NCBI GenBank assembly: GCA_028819345.1
Contig: JAPPLW010000082.1
Span: 1-64,000 of the forward strand
Length of the DNA stretch: 64,000 nt
Direction: 5' to 3'
Source: a bacterium
GTDB lineage: Bacteria > Actinomycetota > Acidimicrobiia > Spongiisociales > ZC4RG35
In this document: positions 40,208-47,900 of the stretch, one piece after another
Layout: each line of letters begins with the position of its first letter
Position numbering within the stretch: the first letter of the stretch is position 1
Notes under the pieces: model-generated
What the model was told of the DNA's origin: nothing
Database searches by the model: none
What the model saw: only the letters and a program-made list of their open reading frames with translations
Program-made: the position numbers and the translations under genes

Positions 40208-41703
40208 TCCTCTTCCCTCGCCTCGGTCAAATCCTCTTCCTCCTCGGAGGAACCATCGGCCGGGACCAGGGTGAAGACCTCCTGGTTGGCGGGGCGCCCG
40301 GAGGTGAAGGTCCGCAGAACGGCCAGGCAGAACGAGATCTGGCCCAGAAGGGTCACCAGTCCCGACAGTATGGACAATCCGAGGAGCAGCGAGGCCAGCC
40401 CCACCAGATCCCCCCAGCCTTCCCCTGTGGGGCTGATCCCTCCGAAAGACCCTCCCGCCCAACCGTACCCGGCAACCAGGCCCGCCCCCACCAGCAGAGC
40501 GGAAGTCAGCCCCACCCCCCAGAACGTGAGACGCAGATGCAGCCGGGCCAGTCCCTGACTCGCCAGGGTGCGGCCGGTGATGGAGGGCAGCGCTTGATAC
40601 GACCAGGCGGCCACCAGAAGCCCTCCCGCCCCGAACAGGGTCGCGTACAGGACCCCGTCCCAGAAGGGGGTCAGCCCAACCACCGCCGCCGCGGACCGGA
40701 CCGTGCCGAAGCTGGTCAGAGCGGCGGTCATCAAGGCGAAGAAGGCGCCGGCCAGGGCGGCGGCCACCACCGGTCGGTCATGCCTCTCCGCCCAGACCTC
40801 CTCGGTGGTCAGAGAGAGGTTGGCGGCGTTTGCCAGGGCCGAGACGGGCAGGGCCAGCGTCATCAGGAAAGCCACGGCCTCCAGCCAATCGGGGACCGGG
40901 CCGAAGACCAACGGGCCGGCGCCCCCCCACGCCGCGGCGAACGCCAGGGACCAGAAGCCCACCCTTGCCAGTTGCCTGCTGGCGAGAGGGTTTCCCGTCT
41001 CCTTCACCAGCGCGTAGTAGGCGAGGCCGATGCCCATACCCACCACCCACAGGTTGGAAAGACCGAATAACGACACCGACTCGGACATGGCGCCCGCCAT
41101 CGCCGAGGGAGCGGGAACAGCCCCCACCAGGTAGAGAAGCGGCAGCCAGACCACCCCGGCCAGGGCGTACCAAAGGGAGACGAAGATGTTGGGCTCCTGT
41201 CGATGGCGAACCGTGGAGACGGTCACCACCATGGGCGCCAACAGGGTGGCCAGAAGCGGCAGGGAGACCCACCATGGCAGTGAGAAGGGACCGGTTCCGT
41301 CCCCTCCGCCCAGCAGCACCACCAGTGCCCCGACCACTGTCACCCCGGCGGTTCCCGCCCCGCCCGCCAGGGCCAGGGCCTCGCCGCGCATCCGGACCCC
41401 GGTGAGCCGGGGCAGGATGTAGTAGACTCCGCCCGCCATGGACAGGGTGAGCCAACCGATCACGGCCAGCAAGAGAGCGATGGGGCGGATGCGGCCGTAC
41501 GAGAAAGGCCCGGTCAGGGTCCCCGGGAAGCGCAGTTCCACCATCCCGGCCACCCATACAATCCCGGCCGCCGCGAGGAAGGCGGTGGAGGCGATGATGT
41601 GCCACTTGGCGGCCGTGTCTCCGGCCAGCCCATCCGACCATGCGGCGTAGCGCCCGACCCGACTGATCGGGCTTCCAGATTGATTATTCTTGGTTGTACT
41701 CAG
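40204..41703 (-). CDS. CcoN-like (heme-copper oxidase subunit I) homologue lacking all heme and copper ligands
   Basis: This 499-aa protein has about 12 membrane helices and clear CcoN-type landmarks: YGRIRPIALLLAVIGW, RHRQEPNIFVSLWYALAGVV, PVPDW and YQALPSITGR. Every ligand of CcoN is changed. The low-spin heme His in GRLRPLH is Ala; the Cu His in YGHN is Leu (FGLSN); the HH pair before LPDW is Leu-Val (AGPLVFGPVPDW); and the HVH motif has no His (FWDGVLYATLFGAGG). It cannot bind heme b, b3 or CuB in the known way. It leads an operon with two c-type cytochromes and probably anchors them. The start is uncertain: CTG 41703 (STTKNNQSG, GGGGGT upstream) or TTG 41796. Confidence 0.85.
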   Translation of the reverse strand: MSTTKNNQSGSPISRVGRYAAWSDGLAGDTAAKWHIIASTAFLAAAGIVWVAGMVELRFPGTLTGPFSYGRIRPIALLLAVIGWLTLSMAGGVYYILPRLTGVRMRGEALALAGGAGTAGVTVVGALVVLLGGGDGTGPFSLPWWVSLPLLATLLAPMVVTVSTVRHRQEPNIFVSLWYALAGVVWLPLLYLVGAVPAPSAMAGAMSESVSLFGLSNLWVVGMGIGLAYYALVKETGNPLASRQLARVGFWSLAFAAAWGGAGPLVFGPVPDWLEAVAFLMTLALPVSALANAANLSLTTEEVWAERHDRPVVAAALAGAFFALMTAALTSFGTVRSAAAVVGLTPFWDGVLYATLFGAGGLLVAAWSYQALPSITGRTLASQGLARLHLRLTFWGVGLTSALLVGAGLVAGYGWAGGSFGGISPTGEGWGDLVGLASLLLGLSILSGLVTLLGQISFCLAVLRTFTSGRPANQEVFTLVPADGSSEEEEDLTEAREEE

Positions 41704-41911
41704 AGCGCTACCCCCGGGTGCCCCGGAAACGAAAGGCCTGCCATGAGAGCCGCTCCGAAAGATAGCAAGATTGAAACCACCCTCGGCGCGAGTCAACGCC
41801 GGGTGACGGGAGCGGATCGGCTGTGATGGCCGGAATCGTCATAACTTTGTTTGAAACCCGCCCCGGTGTAAAAATAGGAATGGTTCGACCCCGGAAGGCC
41901 ATCTGGTAGAG

Positions 41912-42541
41912 ATGCACCGCATCGCCGCTATAAACGACCGAACACGGATCCTCATCGGGTCGTCGTCGTTGCTCGTAGGCACGGGGCTCATGGCCGTGGC
42001 GGTGCTCTGGGTCCACTACTCCGCGCTGCCCCAGACAGAGATCGTCAACGGGGTGTCCACGGCGGTGGTGGTGGACTATTTCAACTGGATACCCAGGGGC
42101 TGGTTCTGGAAGAGCATCGGGTACCTCGCTGCGCTGGGGGCCTCCCAGATGATGCTCCTGGGCGCGGCCCTCCTGTGGGTGCTGAACCAGAGGATGACCT
42201 GGGCCCGGGCCTCCTTCGCCGCGTTCCTGATCTGGATAGAGCTGGTGCTGGTGTTCGGGATCGTTCCCTCCGAGTGGCTCAACCTCTCCCAGACCGACCT
42301 CGACTGGTCGAGCCAGCGGATCGCCTTCAGCATCCCGCCGTTCCTGATGCTGGGCAACGACGTCGCGATCAGTTGGGCCGCCATCAAGGACTCCATATCC
42401 GGCGCCTACAACCTGGGCACCCTGGCGGGCGCCGGCGTTGTCGCCTACCTGCTGCAGCAGATCTACAAGCCGCCCAAGAAGCGCGCCGCAGCCGCCCGGA
42501 CCTCCCCGTACGGTCGCCCGCTTGTGAAAGGGGATGGCTGA
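41912..42541 (+). CDS. Membrane protein, first gene of the cytochrome b/Rieske operon
   Basis: This 209-aa protein has about four membrane helices (near 13-35, 69-90, 97-116, 160-181) and a basic C-terminal tail (KPPKKRAAAARTS). I do not recognise the family. It has no heme or iron-sulfur motif. Its stop codon overlaps the ferredoxin start by one base (TGATG), so it is probably the membrane anchor of the ferredoxin. The gene is divergent from the CcoN-like operon; about 115-208 bp lie between the starts, depending on the CcoN-like start. Confidence 0.7.
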   Translation: MHRIAAINDRTRILIGSSSLLVGTGLMAVAVLWVHYSALPQTEIVNGVSTAVVVDYFNWIPRGWFWKSIGYLAALGASQMMLLGAALLWVLNQRMTWARASFAAFLIWIELVLVFGIVPSEWLNLSQTDLDWSSQRIAFSIPPFLMLGNDVAISWAAIKDSISGAYNLGTLAGAGVVAYLLQQIYKPPKKRAAAARTSPYGRPLVKGDG

Positions 42542-42990
42542 TGCCCCGCGGAGTTGTGGATGAGACCCCTCCGTTCCGCGACGACTACCAACTCGCGCTG
42601 GTGGAAAACGACTTCTATGCGGGAAAGATCCGTCCCAAACAGTTCCTCCACATCGACCAGTCCGAGTGCATCATCTGCGAGGGCTGCGTGGACATCTGCC
42701 CGTGGAAGTGCATCTTCTATCTGTCCATGGAGGCCATCGACGAGGCGGTCAACGTCGACGACCCGAGGGAGGACACCACCAACTACGGTTTCTTCGTCGT
42801 GGACGAGAACGAGTGCACCCGATGCGCCCTGTGCATCGACCGGTGCCCCACCGGCGTCATCTCCCTCGGTAAGTTCGAAGGGTCCCTGGCCGCCCAGGCT
42901 GAGGAGATGGGACTCAACCAGGCGCCGTGGGAGGTCGACACCGGCCAGAGGGACTTCAAGCACGGGTACACCTACGGAATGCGCTGGTAA
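42541..42990 (+). CDS. 2x[4Fe-4S] ferredoxin-like protein of the cytochrome b operon
   Basis: This 149-aa protein has two 4Fe-4S motifs: CIICEGCVDICP (C43, C46, C49, C53) and CTRCALCIDRCP (C92, C95, C98, C102), 45 residues apart, with an insert between them. The first has an extra Cys57 (CPWKC). The N- and C-terminal extensions (FYAGKIRPKQFLH, DFKHGYTYGMRW) are unusual for a free ferredoxin and suggest a fixed subunit. A quinol:cytochrome c reductase does not need a ferredoxin, so this indicates an extra electron entry or exit, or a structural role. No signal peptide, so it lies on the cytoplasmic side. Confidence 0.9.
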   Translation: MPRGVVDETPPFRDDYQLALVENDFYAGKIRPKQFLHIDQSECIICEGCVDICPWKCIFYLSMEAIDEAVNVDDPREDTTNYGFFVVDENECTRCALCIDRCPTGVISLGKFEGSLAAQAEEMGLNQAPWEVDTGQRDFKHGYTYGMRW

Positions 42991-42999
42991 GGAGAGAGT

Positions 43000-43788
43000 G
43001 TGAGCTCACGTAACGGCATTCACGGTCTGCTGACCAAGGCCCGCACCCATGCGACCGACATGATGGGACGGATGTGGTCGGGCCAGTTCATGGACTCGAT
43101 GCTCCGACCGGGATCGCCCTTCAAGAAGGGCTACACCGACACCCCCCGCAACCGGTCCTACGTGATCATGAACAACGTGCTCTACCACCTCCACCCGGTG
43201 AAGGTGAAGCGTCACGGCGTGAAGCTCTCCTACACCCTGTGCCTGGGAGGATTGAGCTTCTTCCTCTTCATTCTCCTGACCGTCACCGGCATCTTCCTGA
43301 TGTTCTACTACGCCCCCACCGCCGAACGGGCCTACATCGACGTGCAGGCGCTGTCGACCGACATCGCCTTCGGCTCCCTCATGAGGAACATGCACCGCTG
43401 GGGCGCCCACCTGATGGTCCTCACCGTGTTCCTCCACATGTCGAGGGTCTTCTATCACGGCGCCTACAAGCCTCCCCGGGAGTTCAACTGGGTGGTGGGC
43501 GTGATCCTGTTGCTCCTGACCCTCCTCCTCTCCTTCACCGGCTATCTGCTCCCCTGGGACCAACTGGCCCTGTGGGCGGTCACGGTGGGAACCAACATGG
43601 CCGGCTTCGTCCCGGTGATCGGCGCGCAGGTGAAATTCGCCCTTTTGGGCGGGGTGGAGGTGACGGCGGGGACGCTCCTGCGATGGTATGTGCTCCATGT
43701 GCTATTCCTGCCGTTCATCATCGTGATCTTCCTGGCGGTCCACTTCTGGAGAGTCCGCAAGGACGGCGGCATCTCCGGACCCCTATAA
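43000..43788 (+). CDS. Cytochrome b, N-terminal half (b6/PetB-like)
   Basis: This 262-aa protein has four membrane helices. The heme bL/bH ligands are H132 and H146 in [20 protein letters not shown], and H233 and H248 in [20 protein letters not shown]; the second pair has 14 residues between, as in b6. C81 in YTLCLGGL lines up with the Cys that carries heme c-i in b6 and in Bacillus QcrB, so a third, covalently bound heme is possible. With the next gene it makes a split (b6 + IV) cytochrome b that oxidises menaquinol. GTG start with GGAGAG upstream. Confidence 0.93.
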   Translation: MSSRNGIHGLLTKARTHATDMMGRMWSGQFMDSMLRPGSPFKKGYTDTPRNRSYVIMNNVLYHLHPVKVKRHGVKLSYTLCLGGLSFFLFILLTVTGIFLMFYYAPTAERAYIDVQALSTDIAFGSLMRNMHRWGAHLMVLTVFLHMSRVFYHGAYKPPREFNWVVGVILLLLTLLLSFTGYLLPWDQLALWAVTVGTNMAGFVPVIGAQVKFALLGGVEVTAGTLLRWYVLHVLFLPFIIVIFLAVHFWRVRKDGGISGPL

Positions 43789-43808
43789 GCCGTGCGAGGT
43801 AAGCGTTA

Positions 43809-44747
43809 GTGCCTGAGATCCCCGAAGAACTCCTGAGGCGTTCCGCCGAAGCGAAGGCCAAGGCGCTGGGCCTGCCCGTGGAACAGGTCCTTGCCGAGAT
43901 GCGCGGAGAAGCCCCGGTCGCCGAGGTCCCGGCCGAGTCGGTGGACGTGCCCCGCCCGACCTTCGTTCCCAGCCCTCCCCCGCCTTCCGTCCCCGAAATC
44001 CCGCCCGAACCCCAGCCGCCCGACCCGGCCTCCGCCCCGCCTCCGGCCATCACCGCCGTGGCTGAGACCCCACCCGCCGCGGCGGAAGGACCTGCTCCCG
44101 CGGTGGAGGAACCGGCCCCCGCCGCCCCGGAGGTCCCCGACAACGGCGCAGGGAACGGCCGGCTGGCTGCCACCGTCTCGGTCCGACCGTCCGTGCCCCC
44201 GGCCGGCGTGCCGGAGGGGGTGCGCCACCAGCGATTGCTCACGGTGGTCAAGGCCCGGGCGATCCAGCAGGTCAAGGCCGACCCCACCGACAAGGTGAAC
44301 ACCTGGCCTCATTTGATGATCGCCGAGTTCACCGCCCTCCTGGCGATGACCGCCTTCCTTCTGGTCCTCTCCACCATTCTCCAGGCGCCCCTGCTGGAGG
44401 CGGCCAACTTCAACGCCACTCCCAACCCCTCCAAGGCCCCCTGGTACTTCCTGGGTCTCCAGGAGATGCTCTCCTATTTCGATCCGCAGATCGCCGGGGT
44501 GACCGTGCCCACCGTGATCGGGATCGTGGGATTCATGATGATTCCCTACATCGACCGCAATCCGTCCACCCGTCCCTCGGACCGCAAGCTCGCCATCATG
44601 CTGTTCACCATCTTCCTGGCGGGATCGGCGACTCTCACCATCCTGGGAGTGCTCTTCCGGGGCCCGGGATTCAACTTCGCCTATCCGTGGGTTGACGGGG
44701 TGTTCTTCGACGACCTCAAAGACTGGGTCGACTTCGGTGGCCACTGA
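43809..44747 (+). CDS. Cytochrome b, C-terminal half (subunit IV-like), with shared N-terminal segment
   Basis: This 312-aa protein begins with PEELLRRSAEAKAKALGLPV followed by EQVLAEMRGE, the same helical segment as in the two minus-strand cytochromes, then a Pro/Ala/Glu linker (about 35-120). The remainder has three membrane helices and the quinol-site region NPSKAPWYFLGLQEMLSYFD. The PEWY motif of most cytochrome b proteins is APWY here, so the conserved Glu is missing, as in some other bacterial types. It completes the split cytochrome b. GTG start at 43809. Confidence 0.9.
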   Translation: MPEIPEELLRRSAEAKAKALGLPVEQVLAEMRGEAPVAEVPAESVDVPRPTFVPSPPPPSVPEIPPEPQPPDPASAPPPAITAVAETPPAAAEGPAPAVEEPAPAAPEVPDNGAGNGRLAATVSVRPSVPPAGVPEGVRHQRLLTVVKARAIQQVKADPTDKVNTWPHLMIAEFTALLAMTAFLLVLSTILQAPLLEAANFNATPNPSKAPWYFLGLQEMLSYFDPQIAGVTVPTVIGIVGFMMIPYIDRNPSTRPSDRKLAIMLFTIFLAGSATLTILGVLFRGPGFNFAYPWVDGVFFDDLKDWVDFGGH

Positions 44748-44769
44748 TGGCGGCTAGGCGGATCGTCTG

Positions 44770-45636
44770 ATGGGCGGCGTCGAGCTGATCATCATCGGTG
44801 TGGCCGCGGTGGCGATCGCCGCGGCGGTGGGAGCGTTCACCATCGCCTTCCGCCGAGCCGAGCCCGACTCGGCCTCCCTCTGGCCCAAACGGCTGGAGCG
44901 CCGGGCGCGCCTTGCCGACCGTTCCACCCCGACCATGGACGTCGTGGTGGAGTCCCCGCCCGAGGCCGAGGAGACGCCCGATGAGGTCGAGGAGGTGGCG
45001 GCCGCCGTCGAAGAGGTGGCGGCCGAGGAGGTGCTGGCGCCCATAACCGAGACCCAGGTGATCGTGGAGGCCTCCCCCGAGGAGGTGGGAGTCACCCGCC
45101 GCCAGTTCTTCAACCGCTCTTTGGCCGCCATGTCGGTGGCGTGGTTCGGCATCATGGGAATCGAGATCCTGGCCTTCTTGTGGCCGAAGATAAGCGGCGG
45201 CTTCGGCAGCGACGTGGACGCGGGGAACGCCGCCGACATCGTGCCGGAGATGACCGACGCGGCCGGTCTCATCACACCGGCCTTCATCCCCGACGCGCGG
45301 GCCTACGTGGTACCGGCGCCTGTCAAGATGAGCGAGCAGTTCGCCGGCAAGGACGTCGAGGCCGGAGGGCTCATGGCCCTCTACCAACGTTGCGTCCACC
45401 TGGGATGCCGTGTCCCCTGGTGTGACGACTCCCAGGGATTCGAGTGCCCGTGCCACGGATCCAAGTACAACTCGATCGGAGAGTATTTCGCCGGGCCCGC
45501 CCCCCGGAACCTGGACCGGTTCGCGGTCCACATCTCCGAGGACGGGCGGTTGATTATCAGGACCGGAGTGATCGTGGAGTCTCCCCGAGCGATCGCCCAG
45601 TCCGTGTCGTATCCGCAAGGCCCCTCCTGCATTTAG
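44770..45636 (+). CDS. Rieske 2Fe-2S protein with two membrane helices
   Basis: This 288-aa protein has a first transmembrane helix (about 4-26), a Glu-rich cytoplasmic linker (about 60-105), a second helix after TRRQFFNRS (about 115-137) and a periplasmic Rieske domain. The cluster ligands are C208 and H210 (CVHLGC) and C226... H229 (CPCHGS), with the usual second Cys pair for the disulfide. It moves electrons from menaquinol at cytochrome b to the c-type cytochromes. Extra helices are typical of actinobacterial QcrA. Starts 22 bp after subunit IV. Confidence 0.94.
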   Translation: MGGVELIIIGVAAVAIAAAVGAFTIAFRRAEPDSASLWPKRLERRARLADRSTPTMDVVVESPPEAEETPDEVEEVAAAVEEVAAEEVLAPITETQVIVEASPEEVGVTRRQFFNRSLAAMSVAWFGIMGIEILAFLWPKISGGFGSDVDAGNAADIVPEMTDAAGLITPAFIPDARAYVVPAPVKMSEQFAGKDVEAGGLMALYQRCVHLGCRVPWCDDSQGFECPCHGSKYNSIGEYFAGPAPRNLDRFAVHISEDGRLIIRTGVIVESPRAIAQSVSYPQGPSCI

Positions 45637-45643
45637 GGAAGTA

Positions 45644-47350
45644 ATGGACTCCACGCTGGTAATCACCCTGGTGCTGGTAGGGGCGGTGATCTGGCTCTCC
45701 TTCCTGGGAGTGGCCGCCCTCAGGTCCCGCCGCCGGGAGGGAATCCCTCCCAACCAGGTGCCGGGAATCACCGACGATGCCCTCGAGACCCGCCGGCTGG
45801 AGCGCATCCAGCAGGGGGCGGTGCTCCTCTCGGCCTTCCTGGCGGTCGGCCTGGCGGTGTACTACCTGAGCGAGACCGACCGTCAGTTGGGTTTCGTCGA
45901 CCAGTTCCACGAGGAGTCGGTGGAGCGGGGCGCGGCGTTGGTGGGCCCCGGCGAGGCCGACTGCTGGAGCTGCCACGGACCCAACGGGGTGGGTGGCGTG
46001 GCCAGCTACGTGGAGAAGCGGACCGGGGTGAGCGTGTCCTGGGCGGCCCCGGCCCTCAACGACATCTTCTTCCGCTATGACCGGGACATCATCTCCTACT
46101 GGGTGACCTACGGACGGGGCAACAGTCCCATGCCTCCCTGGGGAACGGTGGGAGGGGGCCCCATGAACGAGCAGCAGGTGCAGGACATCGTCAACTACCT
46201 GGAGAGCATCCAGATCCCCCAGCAGGAGGCCCTCCGCAAGACCGACGGGATCGTGGTAGGCCAGCTGAGCACCCTGGAGAACGCCGACCAGGCTCTGGAG
46301 AGGGCCATCGTCGAGCAGCGCCAATTGATCGCCGACATAGCAGACGCCCCGCGTCACGCCGAGACCCTGGCTGACCTGGTAGCCCTGGCCAAGCGGGCCC
46401 TCGAGCTGTCGGACCGGGGAATCGACCGGGACGGCGACAACCTGTCCGACATCTCCGAGACGACCATCTCCGAGCTGACCGCCACGGCCGCCTCCCTGTT
46501 CGACTTCTCCGAGATCGAGGCGTGGACCTTCGATCCCCAGAATCCCGCCACCGACGGCCGGCCCGACGCGGACGTCGCCGACCACGCCATCTCGGTCCTG
46601 GAGTCGCTGGTGCCCCGGGCGCCGATCCTCGAGTTGCGCATGGAGTCCATCAGAGCGGCGTTGGCGGCCGAGGACGAGGTGGACACCGATGGAGACGGCC
46701 TGTCGGACCGGGCCGAGAGGGTGATCACCGCCGAGTTGGCCGCATCCCGGACCGCACTGCGCCCCAACACCCTGACCGTGGTCAACCTGGACCCAGAGCG
46801 CGCTTCTTCCGGCGGGGGAATCAGCGACGACCAGGCAGCCGCCACCGCCATCTCCGGCATGGAGGCTGCTTCCATTAACCTGACCGTGCGGACCGAGAAC
46901 GCCGAGAGGTTGCTCGGACCGGCCCGGGCCGGTCTCGAGGAACTGCTGGACGCCCAGGTCGAACGCAAATGGGAGATATCTGTGGAGGGGGTGGCGCACG
47001 CCGCCTTCTTCGGCGACATCGATCGCGCCGAGCGGGCGGTGGGGGTGTTCACCGGCTACTGCGCCCGCTGCCACACCTCGGGCTGGTCGGCGGGGACTCC
47101 GTATGCGGCCCAGCCCGGATCGGGAGGGTTCGGGCCGGCGGTGTGGAAGGGCAGGCCGCGGGTACAGTTCATTTTCAAGGAGGACCTCCGCGACTTTCTG
47201 CTGGTGGGAGCGGTGGCCGACCAACCCTACGGGGTGAGCGGCTTCGGGAACGGGCAGATGCCCGCCTTCGGAGCGGTGCTGTCAAGCGACGACCTGGACC
47301 TCTTGGTGGACTACCTTTGGGCAGGCGACCTCAACGGCAAGGGGAACTGA
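45644..47350 (+). CDS. Diheme cytochrome c with calcium-loop motifs between the hemes
   Basis: This 568-aa protein has two N-terminal hydrophobic segments (about 5-26 and 58-77) and two heme sites: CWSCH (107-111) with axial Met in SPMPPWG, and CARCH (473-477) with Met in GQMPAFG. The 300-residue middle part is helical and holds two EF-hand/thrombospondin-like calcium loops, DRDGDNLSD (261-269) and DTDGDGLSD (347-355). It probably takes the place of cytochrome c1/QcrC as electron acceptor of the Rieske protein. Its long helical insert with calcium loops is not a feature of known c1 or cc proteins. Starts 7 bp after the Rieske stop. Confidence 0.9.
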   Translation: MDSTLVITLVLVGAVIWLSFLGVAALRSRRREGIPPNQVPGITDDALETRRLERIQQGAVLLSAFLAVGLAVYYLSETDRQLGFVDQFHEESVERGAALVGPGEADCWSCHGPNGVGGVASYVEKRTGVSVSWAAPALNDIFFRYDRDIISYWVTYGRGNSPMPPWGTVGGGPMNEQQVQDIVNYLESIQIPQQEALRKTDGIVVGQLSTLENADQALERAIVEQRQLIADIADAPRHAETLADLVALAKRALELSDRGIDRDGDNLSDISETTISELTATAASLFDFSEIEAWTFDPQNPATDGRPDADVADHAISVLESLVPRAPILELRMESIRAALAAEDEVDTDGDGLSDRAERVITAELAASRTALRPNTLTVVNLDPERASSGGGISDDQAAATAISGMEAASINLTVRTENAERLLGPARAGLEELLDAQVERKWEISVEGVAHAAFFGDIDRAERAVGVFTGYCARCHTSGWSAGTPYAAQPGSGGFGPAVWKGRPRVQFIFKEDLRDFLLVGAVADQPYGVSGFGNGQMPAFGAVLSSDDLDLLVDYLWAGDLNGKGN

Positions 47351-47353
47351 GCC

Positions 47354-47713
47354 ATGCGTGAACTGTTTCGATCCCTGCTGTCGGCAAACCTCTTCGTCAC
47401 CGGCGTCATCCTCTTCCTGACCTCGATCCTGGTCTTCTACGGCACGGTCTACCTGCTGAACTACACCAACCTGGGGAAAAAACTGGCCTTCCTGGTGACC
47501 GGAGCGGGCACCGCCGCCTGGATGACCATCGGCAGCCTGCTCTTCGTCCTCTACGCTCCCCGCGGTCCCCGGCCCGTGAACATAGAGGGACTCAACGCCT
47601 TCGAGGTGCGCATCATCCCCATCACCTTCATGGTGGTCTCGGCGGTGGTGTTCATCGGCTTCCTCGTGGCTCTCCACCAATACGAAGAAGCCCGCGAGAA
47701 AGCCGATCTCTGA
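47354..47713 (+). CDS. Small three-helix membrane protein at the end of the cytochrome operon
   Basis: This 119-aa protein has three predicted membrane helices (about 12-35, 44-65, 88-108). I recognise no family and see no cofactor motif. ATG lies 3 bp after the cytochrome c stop, so it is translated with the complex and is probably a small accessory subunit. Confidence 0.7.
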   Translation: MRELFRSLLSANLFVTGVILFLTSILVFYGTVYLLNYTNLGKKLAFLVTGAGTAAWMTIGSLLFVLYAPRGPRPVNIEGLNAFEVRIIPITFMVVSAVVFIGFLVALHQYEEAREKADL

Positions 47714-47900
47714 CTCAACCCAAGGGACACCTGCGCCCTGATCACCTCACCAGGGGCGACCTACCCCGGCGTGACCCTCTTTCGGTCGGACCAGGCAGGC
47801 CAATAGTGATGCTCCAACTTTTCCACGCTCTCCAATAATCTTTGACTGGGGGGTCGCGAATGGATGCCCCACGGTTGAGAGCCAGAAGGAGAGCACTGAA

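Noticed and set aside
38699-40558. 619-codon plus-strand open frame rich in Gly/Ala/Arg across the cytochrome operon
   Set aside because: Produced by the reverse of the Pro/Ala linkers; the minus strand carries CAGCH and CcoO motifs.
40204-41703. A functional cbb3 or NO reductase subunit I
   Set aside because: None of the required His ligands is present, so an oxidase or NO reductase role by this subunit is not supported.
45557-47224. 555-codon minus-strand open frame opposite the diheme cytochrome c gene
   Set aside because: Antisense shadow with Gly/His/Arg/Val bias; the plus strand carries two CxxCH motifs and the operon context.
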